A stretch of 64,000 nucleotides of DNA from Naumovozyma dairenensis CBS 421 (lineage: Eukaryota; Ascomycota; Saccharomycetes; Saccharomycetales; Saccharomycetaceae): contig NC_016479.1 of the NCBI RefSeq assembly GCF_000227115.2, positions 620,001 to 684,000 of the forward strand, read 5' to 3'. Within the stretch, counting starts at the first letter, position 1, and each line of letters opens with the position of its first letter. Below the pieces are notes generated by a model. The model saw only the letters and a program-made list of their open reading frames with translations, did no database searches and was not told the DNA's origin. Both the position numbers and the translations under genes were made by a program. Positions 32,920 to 43,508 of the stretch are shown here, one piece after another.

Positions 32920-33630
32920 TAATATACAATTGCATTTACTTATCCGGTTCCCATTGACATCGTCTATTTCGCATCATATACCACATATTGATACCACTTC
33001 TTTTTTTTATTAAGAAAAGTTTGCATAATATCTACATTTCCAAGGTACCACGAACTAAACAGGTGTGTACCTTTTTACTCGCTATTTAACATTAATTAAT
33101 TCTAAAGAAAATTTATCATAATCTTTCATTACTATTCATTATTGTAGCTATTTAAATAGCTTACTTACGCGTCACAAATTCTTCAAAAACAACACATGAC
33201 CGGATAGATATCCCTCCATACATTCCTCCGGTCATGTGACTAAAATCCATGTCGCGTTTTACGGCCAGACGAATTTTTTGACGTGTTAGATTCTAACATT
33301 TATGTACGGCCTCTTCTTAGCCTTTGGAAAATTTCATGGCGATGGAAAAAAAAAACTGAAAACAGAACTTTTGAAGTTTAACGCAGGAGGAAATAGGAGG
33401 AGAGTGGAAAAACTAACGAGCTCTGTCTGACCAAGAAACAAACAAACATAACTTTTGATAAATATATCCATGATTTTTAGTATACGTAGCTTTTTCATAT
33501 GGTAAACTATAGATAGCTTTTTTGTTTTGTAGATTAGACTAGCTCTATTATTATTTTGTGTGCATTATTTGTTGAATAAGGACAGCCACAACTACAGATT
33601 CAATCAGCAAAAATAAAATAGTGAAAAAAG
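32920..33630. other. NUS1-ARF1 gap with inverted repeat
   Basis: This 711-bp tandem spacer should contain the ARF1 promoter. It holds an ACGCGT hexamer (MCB-like) at 33167-33172 and a 12-bp perfect inverted repeat at 33193-33248 that includes GTCACATG, a Cbf1-type core. An A-rich leader precedes ARF1. Confidence 0.45.
33193..33248. repeat. 12-bp perfect inverted repeat upstream of ARF1
   Basis: CACATGACCGGA at 33193-33204 is exactly complementary to TCCGGTCATGTG at 33237-33248, with a 32-bp spacer. The right arm continues to GTCATGTGAC, containing the reverse complement of GTCACATG (RTCACRTG). It lies about 385-440 bp before the ARF1 start. Confidence 0.8.
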
Positions 33631-34176
33631 ATGGGTTTATTTGCTTCCAAATTGTTCAGTAACCTTTTCGGTAACAAGGAAATGCGTATCCTTATGGTTG
33701 GTTTAGATGGGGCAGGTAAAACTACCGTCTTGTATAAATTAAAATTAGGTGAAGTTATTACTACCATCCCAACCATTGGTTTCAACGTGGAAACTGTCCA
33801 ATATAAGAACATTTCGTTCACAGTTTGGGATGTTGGTGGACAAGATAGAATTAGATCCTTATGGAGACATTATTACAGAAACACTGAAGGTGTTATCTTC
33901 GTTGTTGATTCTAACGATAGATCACGTATCGGTGAAGCTAGAGAAGTCATGCAAAGAATGTTGAATGAAGATGAATTGAGAAATGCTGTTTGGTTAGTTT
34001 TCGCCAACAAACAAGATTTACCAGAAGCAATGTCTGCTGCAGAAATTACAGAAAAACTGGGTTTACACTCTATCAGAAACCGTCCATGGTTTATTCAATC
34101 TACATGTGCTACTTCAGGTGAAGGTTTATATGAAGGTCTAGAATGGTTAAGTAACAATTTGAAAAACCAATCGTAA
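33631..34176 (+). CDS. ARF1: ADP-ribosylation factor 1, small GTPase
   Basis: The 181-residue product is almost identical to yeast Arf1/Arf2. It has Gly2 for myristoylation, the amphipathic helix [13 protein letters not shown], the P-loop GLDGAGKTT (24-32), PTIGFNVE (switch 1), WDVGGQD (switch 2) and NKQDLP (guanine specificity). Arf1 recruits COPI, clathrin adaptors and lipid enzymes at Golgi membranes. Codon use is strongly biased to yeast optimal codons, as expected for high expression. It is followed by RPL35, as at YDL192W-YDL191W. Confidence 0.98.
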   Translation: MGLFASKLFSNLFGNKEMRILMVGLDGAGKTTVLYKLKLGEVITTIPTIGFNVETVQYKNISFTVWDVGGQDRIRSLWRHYYRNTEGVIFVVDSNDRSRIGEAREVMQRMLNEDELRNAVWLVFANKQDLPEAMSAAEITEKLGLHSIRNRPWFIQSTCATSGEGLYEGLEWLSNNLKNQS

Positions 34177-35147
34177 TCATCATAAATCATATGCGTATTA
34201 ATCTTATAATGAAGAAAAAAACTATCACCCTTACCATATCGTAAGCGAATACAAGTAAAAAAAATATAATAATGAAAACCACTTTTTGATAAAGGCCAAG
34301 GCAAAAGAAAAAACAAATCTAACAAGTTTCTGTAAAAGAAATACGAAAATTGTACATTCAAAATAGTATACTGTGATCTAGATATGTTTATACAAATTTT
34401 AAAAATAAAAACTAAATACTACATTCATAATAGTATGAACTTTCTGTATGTCGTACATGCTTTCAAAAAATCAGTCCCTCTTCTCGTATTTTGATTGATA
34501 TAAAATTGTAATGAAGAACAAAAAATCTCTGGCTATACTACCTATATTATAGATATAGTACTTAATTGTCCTCAACTCTAAAGCAAAGTATTTTACAGCT
34601 AAAATTCTTGAACTTGTGTAGATGACTGCCCTTCGTTAAATAGACGAAACATTCAGCAAGAGGTTACTACTCATGCCATATGAAAATGTAAGAAAAAATA
34701 TACAAATATTCGTCGCACATAGTTGTCTCCTGAGACTAATAACGTATCTGCCATTCTTATCGATTAGAGCGCTCAGTCCAAATAGCTTCGTTCTCGACTT
34801 GTTGTCTAGGTGATGAAGTAATCAACCCTTTACTCATGACATGAAGACGTTTGACTGTTGCATCCGTACATCTTTTAAAACCCAGACTTCCTCACTTACT
34901 TTTGATTTTTTTACAGAATAATTATGCGTCCCTTCAAATGGAAAATATGTTTCCCCGGATCAAAAGATCTGCCCAAGTTTGAAACTTCGCTAACATGGTT
35001 GAACGCGGGATGGCTATACTCTCTTACATACAGTTGATAATTTTACGTATGGAAGCAAAATAGAAAAAGCCATTGATCTTCGATATCTATTGAAAGAGGT
35101 GTTTTCCCAATAAAAGGAGCCTGTACAGATTAACCAACAAATTCAAA
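34177..35147. other. ARF1-RPL35 gap
   Basis: This 971-bp tandem spacer holds the ARF1 terminator and the RPL35 promoter, with a Rap1-like site at 34860-34872 followed by T-rich sequence. A GTGATGA box at 34810-34816 has no D-box partner. No other gene was seen. Confidence 0.45.
34860..34872 (+). promoter_or_regulatory. Rap1 site upstream of RPL35
   Basis: GCATCCGTACATC matches the ribosomal-protein-type Rap1 consensus (ACACCCRYACAYM) at 11 of 13 positions. It lies about 280 bp before the start codon and is followed by a T-rich tract, the usual ribosomal protein promoter arrangement. Confidence 0.6.
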
Positions 35148-35795
35148 ATGGTATGTGCTATTAAAAAGGAACGGTATCCCGGTGTTGACTAAATAGGATT
35201 CTGTATAGACTCTAAAATGTCAATAGAATAGAAACAAGACGACTATGATCAGAATATGAAACAGACCTACTAGGATGGAAGGACAGCATTGTGAATGGCA
35301 CCTTTATTATAGAACTATTGTTAACAGGTGTACCCGGATGAAAACTCCGTTATGTTATTACCAAACATTTTTTACTAACAAGCTTATATCTTACATTATT
35401 TTCCCGTAATGTTTAAAAAATAATTTTTAATATAGGCCGGTGTTAAAGCTTACGAACTAAGAACTAAGTCTAAGGAACAATTAGAATCTCAATTAATCGA
35501 CTTAAAGAAGGAATTAGCCGAATTAAAGGTTCAAAAATTATCTAAACCATCTTTACCAAAGATTAACACCGTTAGAAAGAACATTGCTCGTGTTTTAACT
35601 GTCATTAACCAACAACAAAGAGATGCTGTTAGACAATTATACAAGGGTAAGAAGTACCAACCAAAGGATTTGAGAGCTAAGAAGACCAGAGCTTTGAGAA
35701 GAGCTTTGACCAAATTCGAAGCTACCAGAATCACTGAAAAGCAAAAGAAGAAGCAAATTGCTTTCCCACAAAGAAAGTACGCTATTAAGGCTTAA
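35148..35795 (+). CDS. RPL35A: 60S ribosomal protein L35 (uL29), spliced
   Basis: Exon 1 is only the ATG (35148-35150) and exon 2 is 35436-35795. The spliced product is 120 residues, the same as yeast Rpl35, starting [17 protein letters not shown] and ending [10 protein letters not shown]. The intron right after the ATG is shared with the S. cerevisiae RPL35 genes. uL29 sits at the polypeptide exit tunnel of the large subunit and is needed for ITS2-related rRNA processing. The exon 2 codons are strongly biased, fitting high expression. It follows ARF1, as YDL191W. Confidence 0.97.
35151..35435 (+). other. RPL35 intron (285 bp)
   Basis: The 5' splice site is GTATGT at 35151, the branch site TACTAAC at 35373-35379, and the 3' splice site TATAG ends at 35435, with a T-rich tract before it. 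No intronic snoRNA boxes were recognised. Confidence 0.96.
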
Positions 35796-36154
35796 GAACA
35801 TTTTCCAAAAATATTCCCATATATAAATTATCTTTTTAAAATCCTTATATAGTTATAATATTAAGAGCCTGTTAATCTTATTATTTTTAGACAGATGTTT
35901 ATAGCATTCAATGTTAATTGTTCAATTACGCGTATCGACGTCAAATATAACTTATAGAAAATATATAATCTTGACGACCTTGTAAACGTGCAAGCTCTGT
36001 ACATGCTAGGTTTAACTTTATGTGTCGTATATCATATTACTATGACAGTCATAGTAGTTGACACAGTTGTGTATGCATATTTGTATTTCCTTCATGCATC
36101 AACTCCATAAAATAGTGAAATTCATTGTTGCTGTCGTCATTTCTTTGTTTGCTG
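35796..36154. other. RPL35-sorting nexin convergent gap
   Basis: This 359-bp region lies between two 3' ends. It is AT-rich with an ACGCGT hexamer near 35925. No gene was seen. Confidence 0.35.
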
Positions 36155-37630
36155 CTAATTCGAGCTTTGGAACGTTGTAAAAGAGTCGATATTTTCCTTT
36201 TGCAAATTAATAAAACTTTTTAACAAATCAGCGACATTGGCTCTAAATGTGTTTGCAACCTCAACATTAAACTTTGAAACTTCTTCTTTGATCACGGAAG
36301 ATATCTGCTCCCATTGTTCAATTAAGATGTGGTATCTTCGTTCTAGTATATGACATTCTTGTTCAAGTTGTATTAACTTCTCACTTTTAGCATTTTCTGT
36401 ATTTTCAGTAGAAACGTTCTGTTTCTCTAGAAGGATCTTACTCTTGCTCATATCAGCCTTCACTACAGTCATAAAATAACCCAATTTCGATCGTTGGTTT
36501 AGTATTGCTTTCATACTTTCCAAAGAGTATTTATAGAATTCTAAATACTCTATCTTCAACATTCGTTCCTCATCCGAGTATGACTTTAAGAAATCTCGTT
36601 GATTTTCAAAAATATTAGCATAATTATGGAAAAGAGTTGATCCTTGTTTAGTTCCCTCTAAATCGGACAGCGAATTGATAATTATCGAAAATTCATTAAT
36701 TACAGACACCACATCATCTCTTTGGTTGGAAGCCAATTTCAAAGCTTTATTCAATTCAGATAACTGTATCTGTAAAGAACTTATAGACTCTAGTCGTTTA
36801 TCGAACCATTCATCCGGTTCTGAATACTTCGGTACAGAATTCATAAAGGAACTAATAATATTGTGATTTTGATAGGCGCCATCGATGCCGCCTTCCTTCA
36901 ATATTTTATTACCATCTTCTTCTCCAAACAATTTTATCATACTTATGTGGATCTCGGATAGATCATTATTATCATCACAAGCCCCTGATTTGGATACATA
37001 TTCTCTAGATTTGGCATTCGGTTCAAAATTATCACAAGTGAGAAACATATGGAAATCTTTATCATTTTGCAATCCACTATCGTTCATAATTATATGAAGC
37101 ATTGATTCCATCCATCTTCGTACAGACCGGAGATCAGATAATATCTCCAATGGAGGTGGGACAGGTATTATCTTACCCCAATGATTATTTTGTAACTGTC
37201 TATAAAGCCATCTGAAATCTGCATACCTTCTGGTTACCATAATGTATTCATTCTCAAAAATCCTGGAAGTAGTTATGATTGGGAAGGGTACATGTTGGTA
37301 AGGTGGCAAATTTGACCTCTTTATGATGGGCTCATTCACTCTGATTTGAAAGTGTATTGGATTTTCTATGTTACTGTCTGTTCGGAGGGTTTGTCCTTGA
37401 ACAGAAGTACCTAAAACATGCAGGCTTTCTCTTTCGGTAGATATGGCTGTATTAGAAGTCGAGTTTCTTGATCGTGGCTTTGAAAATAGTCTTCTATACG
37501 TTTCTTGATCCAGTCCCAATGATTCCAATTGTAACTGCAGCTGCTCATTTATTTCGTCCGGAATTAAGACACTTTTCTGAGCATCGCTAATGGTATATCC
37601 ATGTAAACTAGGTTGAGTTCCGGTAAACAT
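36155..37630 (-). CDS. Vps5-type PX-BAR sorting nexin
   Basis: This 491-residue protein has a PX domain at about 90-205 with the PI3P-binding motif RRYADFRWLYRQLQNNHWG and the following PVPPP turn and RRWMES helix. The region at about 260-490 is helical with features of the Vps5-type BAR dimerisation domain. Vps5 (675 residues) is the retromer sorting nexin for endosome-to-Golgi recycling; its yeast paralogue YKR078W (585) is less studied. The shorter N-terminus here fits the YKR078W-like member better, but I cannot decide. In S. cerevisiae RPL35A and UFD2 are neighbours, so this gene is an extra insertion in the block. Confidence 0.85.
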   Translation of the reverse strand: MFTGTQPSLHGYTISDAQKSVLIPDEINEQLQLQLESLGLDQETYRRLFSKPRSRNSTSNTAISTERESLHVLGTSVQGQTLRTDSNIENPIHFQIRVNEPIIKRSNLPPYQHVPFPIITTSRIFENEYIMVTRRYADFRWLYRQLQNNHWGKIIPVPPPLEILSDLRSVRRWMESMLHIIMNDSGLQNDKDFHMFLTCDNFEPNAKSREYVSKSGACDDNNDLSEIHISMIKLFGEEDGNKILKEGGIDGAYQNHNIISSFMNSVPKYSEPDEWFDKRLESISSLQIQLSELNKALKLASNQRDDVVSVINEFSIIINSLSDLEGTKQGSTLFHNYANIFENQRDFLKSYSDEERMLKIEYLEFYKYSLESMKAILNQRSKLGYFMTVVKADMSKSKILLEKQNVSTENTENAKSEKLIQLEQECHILERRYHILIEQWEQISSVIKEEVSKFNVEVANTFRANVADLLKSFINLQKENIDSFTTFQSSN

Positions 37631-38113
37631 GGTACGTTGTAACTTGATATATTATTTTTTGTTTGCTTTTTTGAGAACATGCAAATGTTCCTTTAAATTG
37701 AAGTTTTCTACTGCTCCAATAACGATAAGATTTTATAGGAAACTCCATTTGCCGCTGAGAAGTCTCCAACATTAAGGGTCAACATAGAAACTGAATGGTA
37801 CGAAACGAACTATTGTGAAAGGAAGCTTGCATATATTATGAGTATCATTTATATAAATTAGAACCATATGTAGTTTTAAGATAGAAATGCTTTTGCGAGA
37901 AAAATAGCCTCGGGTTTATGCTGGGGTACCCCAGGGTTAGCATCATATGCTTACATAGATACAGTTATACACATTGCAAAGTTCATTGCTGCTAAGAATA
38001 ACATATAGAATTGTGATGATGGTCCCAAGATATATATACTATACGAATAATACAAGTAGATCTTCCCTAAAAAAGTGAAACAGCTATTGCTCTCATGAAC
38101 ATTCCGATATAGA
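37631..38113. other. Sorting nexin promoter and UFD2 terminator gap
   Basis: This 483-bp spacer between minus-strand genes contains a 14-bp perfect palindrome, CTGGGGTACCCCAG, at 37921-37934, flanked by an outer ATGCT...AGCAT arm. No other feature was recognised. Confidence 0.45.
37921..37934. repeat. 14-bp palindrome with GGGTACCC core
   Basis: CTGGGGTACCCCAG is fully self-complementary. It lies about 290 bp upstream of the sorting nexin start codon. A similar palindrome, ACGGGTACCCGT, lies upstream of CDC48. Confidence 0.75.
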
Positions 38114-41089
38114 TTAAATAGACTCCTTCTTCTTAGCGGCTTTCTTATCAGCGATAAAGTCTTGGATTTTTTTCTTCAATTCATCATTACTGATTACATC
38201 TTGCAATTTCAAAGGATTTCTGTTGAAAGGATCCGTCGAATCACTCAAAAGGTGTGCTTTAATCGTACTTCTATCGATATTGACATGAGATGTAGGTAAT
38301 GTGACTGGATCCTTCATAATCGTATACATTAAAGGATCCAAAAATTCATCTGGAACTTCTCCCAATTCCAAGTCATTTTCCTCTTCTTCGTCTTTCTTTT
38401 CCTGTGCAGCCTTGGCAAACTTCATTAGTTTATCACAGAATTCAGGAGAAACAAGACCAATTTTCCTGCCTAAGATATTAACTGCTCTTTCGAATAAGGA
38501 AACTTTGAATGATCTCGTATCTCTAGAAACCGCATCAATAAACTCTTCTTCAGCGCATAGGTTAATATAGATTGTACATAAGGACTTCAATAATTCCTTG
38601 GGATTGAATGAATATGCTTCCGGGTTTGAAACTTTTAATTCGCCACATTTGGGACCAACAAGGGATTCTAAGTTATAGTTCAACATACTCGCTAATCTAC
38701 CAACAATTTCAGGTGTCACAAACGATCTAGGTAAATCTCTTGTAAATATCTCAAACAATATCATAGATTTTGTTGCTAAGCCACAGGAAGATTTCGCTTG
38801 TCGTTGTGCCGATGCTAATCTTGTATGAATATCGTTTTCATTTCCTTCTCCATTCTCCGTCTGAGGTGGTTGTGGATTTGAAGCTAATTGATTGTGTAAA
38901 TTATGCACTTCAGATAAATTGGTTAACCCTTCGTCCAACAAAAACGTTAAGTCATTGAGCATTCTCGCTATAAATCTTATGAAAAAATCAGAGTTATCCT
39001 TCGCTTGATGAAATAATTGATCTTTATAGATGGTCGGAGTAGCTTGGTATATTTCTTGAAGGATAATTGAGATTGAATATCTTGAATTGAACTTATCATA
39101 AAATTGTGATGAAGACCCAGTTTTTTCTACAATAACATAGAAATCCAACAAAGCATAAAGAAGATTTTTACGAACTAACTCATTGTTCTGAAAAATTGAC
39201 ATCATGAATCCTTGTCCACCGTTCAATGGGTATGAACCAATACTTAAAATTTGAACGATTTTACTTTTCAAGTGGGGATTGGATACAATTTCAGGACAGC
39301 GTAATAAAACTGTTGTCAACTCCACAAATGAGTTTAGTCTTGCGTTATTACCTAAACTGGTGTATAACGGAGAATTACTATACTTGGAAATATAGACGGA
39401 ATAGTTAACTAAACCTTCTATAATAAACTCTGGGTAATATTTAAATGGTACAGGAGCTTGCTGTCTTAGATAATCTGCAGCATCGACATTTTCTAACCCA
39501 ATCTGATCAGGTATCAGTGGTAGTTGAATCGGCTTAAATGGGTAACTATGAGCAGGATCAATAACTCTTATTAAGAAAGTAGACGCACCCCCGATGAAGT
39601 CAAAGATTTCGGTTTGTATTGAAGAATTTGCAAAAAAACTCTTCAAAGTATATTTCAAAGACTTCATTACTTTTAAATTATTTGTCAATGTTCTTAATTG
39701 TTGTTTCAGGAAGTTGTTCATAAAGTTATTATTTGTTGAAACATTACGAGCAATGACTTTCTCCAACTTACGAACTTCTGATGACAATCTCTTAATTTGT
39801 GGAGTAATCTTTTCGTCGTACAATAGGGAACCACCGATCCCATAGTGCAAATACGTTAGCGTCAAAAAGAAACAATGAGAGATAAAGTTTGGAGGAGCAT
39901 CCGAAGAATTCTTGTATTTATCATAAAATTCATCCGCTTCTTTGAAATCAGAATTTACCCTAGTTTCATTGGAAAGATCAATAAATATATTCAAACTATT
40001 AAAATAGTTGATATCAATCTTATTAATTTTAGAATAGGATAGATCAAGGAAGGGTTGACTAAATTTAATTAAAAGAATTGTAATATTTGACATGAATGCA
40101 TTTGAAGCCAGCTTATTCTGTCTTTGTCCATAGTCTGCCCTTCTCAAATGATTTTTATTTACAATTTGGGCAAAATAATTCAATAAATCTTCTCTAGATT
40201 CCTTAGATCCTCGGAACAGCTTATCAATGATGGAGAATAATCTTTGAATAATAATGTTATGTTCGTTTTGCAGAGATTCACTGATCAACTTCAAGTCTTT
40301 CTTTTGATTGAAATCTAATTCTTCCTCTTCGTCATTTTCACCTCCATCGCTATCGTCTCCACCTGTTTGAATATTTGATACAATCGCAATACTTTCGAAA
40401 TTTTGTAATGCTACCACTGGACTTAATGGTGATAATGATAGGATAGGACCTAATATGGATAAAGTTTCATAATCATTTGCCTTAGCATTGAAATCTAAGA
40501 GGAAATTACTAATTTTTGTAAAGATACCGGCAGCTTGTTTAGTTGATAAGAACATTTCAAAAACAGTTAATACAGTATTATATAATTCAGAGTGATTTAT
40601 GTTAAAATGGTCTTTGTCCTTAGTGATTTCCAATAAGGCGTTGAAGAAATTTTCGAGAAATTCCATGGTTGAACCTTCTTTGATTGCTCGTGTAAGTAAC
40701 TGGAATAAAAACTCATTGAATGAATCAAATTTTGATAGAATTTGATTTAAAAAAGTAACAAAAGTATCTTTGGAATTCTCACAAAAATTCTCTACTTGGA
40801 ACGTCACTAACCCATAACCGACAACTAGTCTGTCAATCTCATTATAAGCGTCGATTAAGGTTTCATTCTTTTTGTTTTTACGCCTTTGTACTTGACAACG
40901 GTTGAAACAATCTTTTAGGTAAATGAGTGGATGATCAAATTCGGGGTTTTCAGTTAATTGGTATAATAAGATAGCATCAATATCGTCTTTCTCAAAGTTG
41001 GCACGTGTATCATCTAGTTCAAAGAGAGTGTAGTCGGTTGTATTGTCATGTTGCTGTGACACCTCGAGAATGTCTTCAATGGAGCTCAT
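38114..41089 (-). CDS. UFD2: Ufd2, U-box ubiquitin chain-elongation factor (E4)
   Basis: This 991-residue protein (yeast 961) ends with a U-box at about 905-975, with VPDEFLDPLMYTIMKDPVTLPTS, IDRSTIKAHL and DPFNRNPL. The long helical core is the armadillo-like Ufd2 domain, and the N-terminal part binds Rad23 or Dsk2. Ufd2 extends short ubiquitin chains on substrates held by Cdc48 and passes them to the proteasome, so it links functionally to SSM4 and CDC48 in this window. It is divergent from RBS1, as at YDL190C-YDL189W. Confidence 0.97.
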   Translation of the reverse strand: MSSIEDILEVSQQHDNTTDYTLFELDDTRANFEKDDIDAILLYQLTENPEFDHPLIYLKDCFNRCQVQRRKNKKNETLIDAYNEIDRLVVGYGLVTFQVENFCENSKDTFVTFLNQILSKFDSFNEFLFQLLTRAIKEGSTMEFLENFFNALLEITKDKDHFNINHSELYNTVLTVFEMFLSTKQAAGIFTKISNFLLDFNAKANDYETLSILGPILSLSPLSPVVALQNFESIAIVSNIQTGGDDSDGGENDEEEELDFNQKKDLKLISESLQNEHNIIIQRLFSIIDKLFRGSKESREDLLNYFAQIVNKNHLRRADYGQRQNKLASNAFMSNITILLIKFSQPFLDLSYSKINKIDINYFNSLNIFIDLSNETRVNSDFKEADEFYDKYKNSSDAPPNFISHCFFLTLTYLHYGIGGSLLYDEKITPQIKRLSSEVRKLEKVIARNVSTNNNFMNNFLKQQLRTLTNNLKVMKSLKYTLKSFFANSSIQTEIFDFIGGASTFLIRVIDPAHSYPFKPIQLPLIPDQIGLENVDAADYLRQQAPVPFKYYPEFIIEGLVNYSVYISKYSNSPLYTSLGNNARLNSFVELTTVLLRCPEIVSNPHLKSKIVQILSIGSYPLNGGQGFMMSIFQNNELVRKNLLYALLDFYVIVEKTGSSSQFYDKFNSRYSISIILQEIYQATPTIYKDQLFHQAKDNSDFFIRFIARMLNDLTFLLDEGLTNLSEVHNLHNQLASNPQPPQTENGEGNENDIHTRLASAQRQAKSSCGLATKSMILFEIFTRDLPRSFVTPEIVGRLASMLNYNLESLVGPKCGELKVSNPEAYSFNPKELLKSLCTIYINLCAEEEFIDAVSRDTRSFKVSLFERAVNILGRKIGLVSPEFCDKLMKFAKAAQEKKDEEEENDLELGEVPDEFLDPLMYTIMKDPVTLPTSHVNIDRSTIKAHLLSDSTDPFNRNPLKLQDVISNDELKKKIQDFIADKKAAKKKESI

Positions 41090-41609
41090 ATTATATTAAC
41101 AAAGGGTTTCTAGATAGTGGTGTTATCTAACGTTTAATTCTAAGTTTATCCAAACTCCGTCGTAAACACTAAGGCCTTTAGCGGACTAATCAGAAGTAGG
41201 GGGATGCCTTATTTTTCGTTGGACTGCCAGAGGTGAAGTGATAGAAGTAGACTCAGTTTGAACAATATATAAACGTGGTTAATAAACTGCAAAAGACGTT
41301 ATATTTTATTTCACTTTAACATGATTTTATATATGTGTTGATGTTTCCCAGCGTTCCAGGCACGTGACCTCCTAATTCATCATTAGACATAAAACATCGA
41401 ACGTTGAGACAGAAACGTATGATGATGGGAATTGCTGTTAACCAGCGAAAATATTGCTAGATGACAAGTCAACTTGAAATAGGTAGGCCCTATATTTTAC
41501 GTTAATTAAGAGAAGAGAGTTATTGAAACTTTAGCGTCCTTTAGTTAGCTTACCTGGAACATTACGTACTCTTTTATATCCATCATTTTGCCAAGAGCAA
41601 CACATCAAT
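41090..41609. other. UFD2-RBS1 divergent promoter region
   Basis: This 520-bp region contains a CACGTGAC at 41361-41368, a match to the Cbf1-type E-box (reverse complement GTCACGTG). No PACE element was found for UFD2. Nothing else was recognised. Confidence 0.4.
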
Positions 41610-43187
41610 ATGTCATTGAAGAATCGAGAATTCGGAGCTCCCGAATCAATAGCCCCAACAAACAGTGCTGATACATCAATCTCGAGCGAAGAAAATGAAA
41701 CATCATCTAAACAATGCGGAATTACCGTTGCCATGAAAAATGCACTTTTCAATAAAGCATCCGACCGTGACTTCATCATTCAATTAGAAAACTCCATGCT
41801 GAGTTTCATTCAATCTAACGATGTATCCTTCCAATTGGCTCCTTTGAATTCGTACTATAGGCTGTTAGCTCACCAACTGGCAGATTATCACAATCTGAAA
41901 CATTTTTTGACGAAATCCAACGTAACTTCTCTGATAATTTTTAAAGATGAAGCATTCTCATTTGATTACAATAAAGCTCTTCTACAAAATTTGAAACCAA
42001 CTCTCACGGATCTAAATTTGATCAGCAACAAGGCACCAGAATCACAAAAGGATACACTCACTACAGGCAATCCAATTGAAACTGCACATACCACAAAATA
42101 TAAGCTTCTTAAAAGAACGGAAAAAATATCTGAAAATGATAATTTACCTTCAAATGATAACCTACTTTCTTCATCTTTGTCTACCTTGACTCTCCAAGAC
42201 AGTAATACTGTGGGAAATAGTACACCCTTAAACAGTTCCGTACTCTCCTTGGAAGAACAACGGATCGAAAGAGAAAGGCGTTATGAACAGCGAAAACATG
42301 AAATATTCGATAATTTAAATAATGACGACGATGGAGATGATGATGATTATGAAGGCACAAACTACAATGGCGATTCAAGCTTTGAGGACAACGAATATAA
42401 TAAAGCAAATAACAACAAAGAATCAGATGCTGGTACTAGGGACGGCCCTCATGCAGACAATGATATAAGATATCCTTCAGAAATAGAATATGCAAGTCGT
42501 GCTATTAAGCAAGTTCAAGGCTCTACAACATATCGAAAACATAGCAATTCAAAAAAGCCGACGAGGTATCAACATTCAAAAAATGAAAATAGGAAGCAAA
42601 AGCGAAAACCACCAATCAATTACAATACACCATACTTTGTACCAAATTATGGTGCCCCATTGAATGGATACTTAATGAATCCTTACATGCTGCCAGGAGC
42701 AGGCGTACCATCAATACCGGATAACCTTACGCCAGCTATGCAACCTAGTCCCTCTTCGCAAATGATAGGCAATAATAGTTGTGGACTTAATAATAAGATA
42801 CACCCTCCTATAGGCAATAAAATACCTTTTCCACCAACAGTACCATACGGAACGTTTATGTATCCACATATACCTAACAGTACTTCATACCTACCGTATC
42901 ACCACCCATATTATACTACTTCGGGACAGGCACCCATCCAGTCCTATTCCACGCCGTATCCCTATCAAATTCAACCTTCACCGTCTTATCCATACGTACA
43001 TTATAACGGTCAAGTAAATCCGCAAGCCACATATGGAAATACAACAGACGAGGTAGCTAATTCTCGAAATACTGGTATAATAAATAGTGAACTAAATAGG
43101 AAGAAAAACTTGATTACCGAAGAAAATAGCGCAGCAAAAGATAAGTCGAAAAAATCAAAAGTTGATATTGAACTGGCCCCTGTTTAA
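41610..43187 (+). CDS. RBS1: Rbs1-like R3H-domain protein of RNA polymerase III assembly
   Basis: This 525-residue protein (yeast 457) has an R3H domain at about 45-115, with LENSMLSFIQ, LAPLNSYYRLLAHQLADYHNL and SLIIFKDEAF. A SUZ-like segment, IERERRYEQRKHEIF, follows at about 213-228. The middle is acidic and the C-terminal half is rich in Pro, Tyr and Asn, likely disordered. Rbs1 in yeast binds RNA polymerase III subunit mRNA and promotes complex assembly and nuclear import. Position beside UFD2 and PPH22 matches YDL189W. Confidence 0.88.
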   Translation: MSLKNREFGAPESIAPTNSADTSISSEENETSSKQCGITVAMKNALFNKASDRDFIIQLENSMLSFIQSNDVSFQLAPLNSYYRLLAHQLADYHNLKHFLTKSNVTSLIIFKDEAFSFDYNKALLQNLKPTLTDLNLISNKAPESQKDTLTTGNPIETAHTTKYKLLKRTEKISENDNLPSNDNLLSSSLSTLTLQDSNTVGNSTPLNSSVLSLEEQRIERERRYEQRKHEIFDNLNNDDDGDDDDYEGTNYNGDSSFEDNEYNKANNNKESDAGTRDGPHADNDIRYPSEIEYASRAIKQVQGSTTYRKHSNSKKPTRYQHSKNENRKQKRKPPINYNTPYFVPNYGAPLNGYLMNPYMLPGAGVPSIPDNLTPAMQPSPSSQMIGNNSCGLNNKIHPPIGNKIPFPPTVPYGTFMYPHIPNSTSYLPYHHPYYTTSGQAPIQSYSTPYPYQIQPSPSYPYVHYNGQVNPQATYGNTTDEVANSRNTGIINSELNRKKNLITEENSAAKDKSKKSKVDIELAPV

Positions 43188-43508
43188 GTGGCGTTTGCCC
43201 TACAGTCTGAATTTATAGCCTCTCCGTGGCATTCGGTACTGGTGGACCATATGGCATTATAGATGAAACTTCAGATAAATATACTAGAAGTAGGATTGAA
43301 TTAGATAAATAATCACTAGAAACGCCTAATACATGCATAGAAATTGTCATTGGTAGGAATTAATTAAAAATATTAATATGTAAAAATGAATTATAGGATA
43401 GAATTAATTTGCGTATGGACGTAATCAAGAATTTTTTATATTTTTTCAGTTGCGATTCAACAGTGGTATCTCAGACGTTGTTATTGATATTACATGGGAA
43501 GAGTTGCA
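43188..43508. other. RBS1-PPH22 convergent gap
   Basis: This 321-bp AT-rich stretch lies between two 3' ends. Nothing was recognised beyond likely terminators. Confidence 0.35.

Noticed and set aside
34810..34816. GTGATGA resembling a C/D snoRNA C box
   Set aside because: No D box (CTGA) or terminal stem was found at the needed distance downstream.
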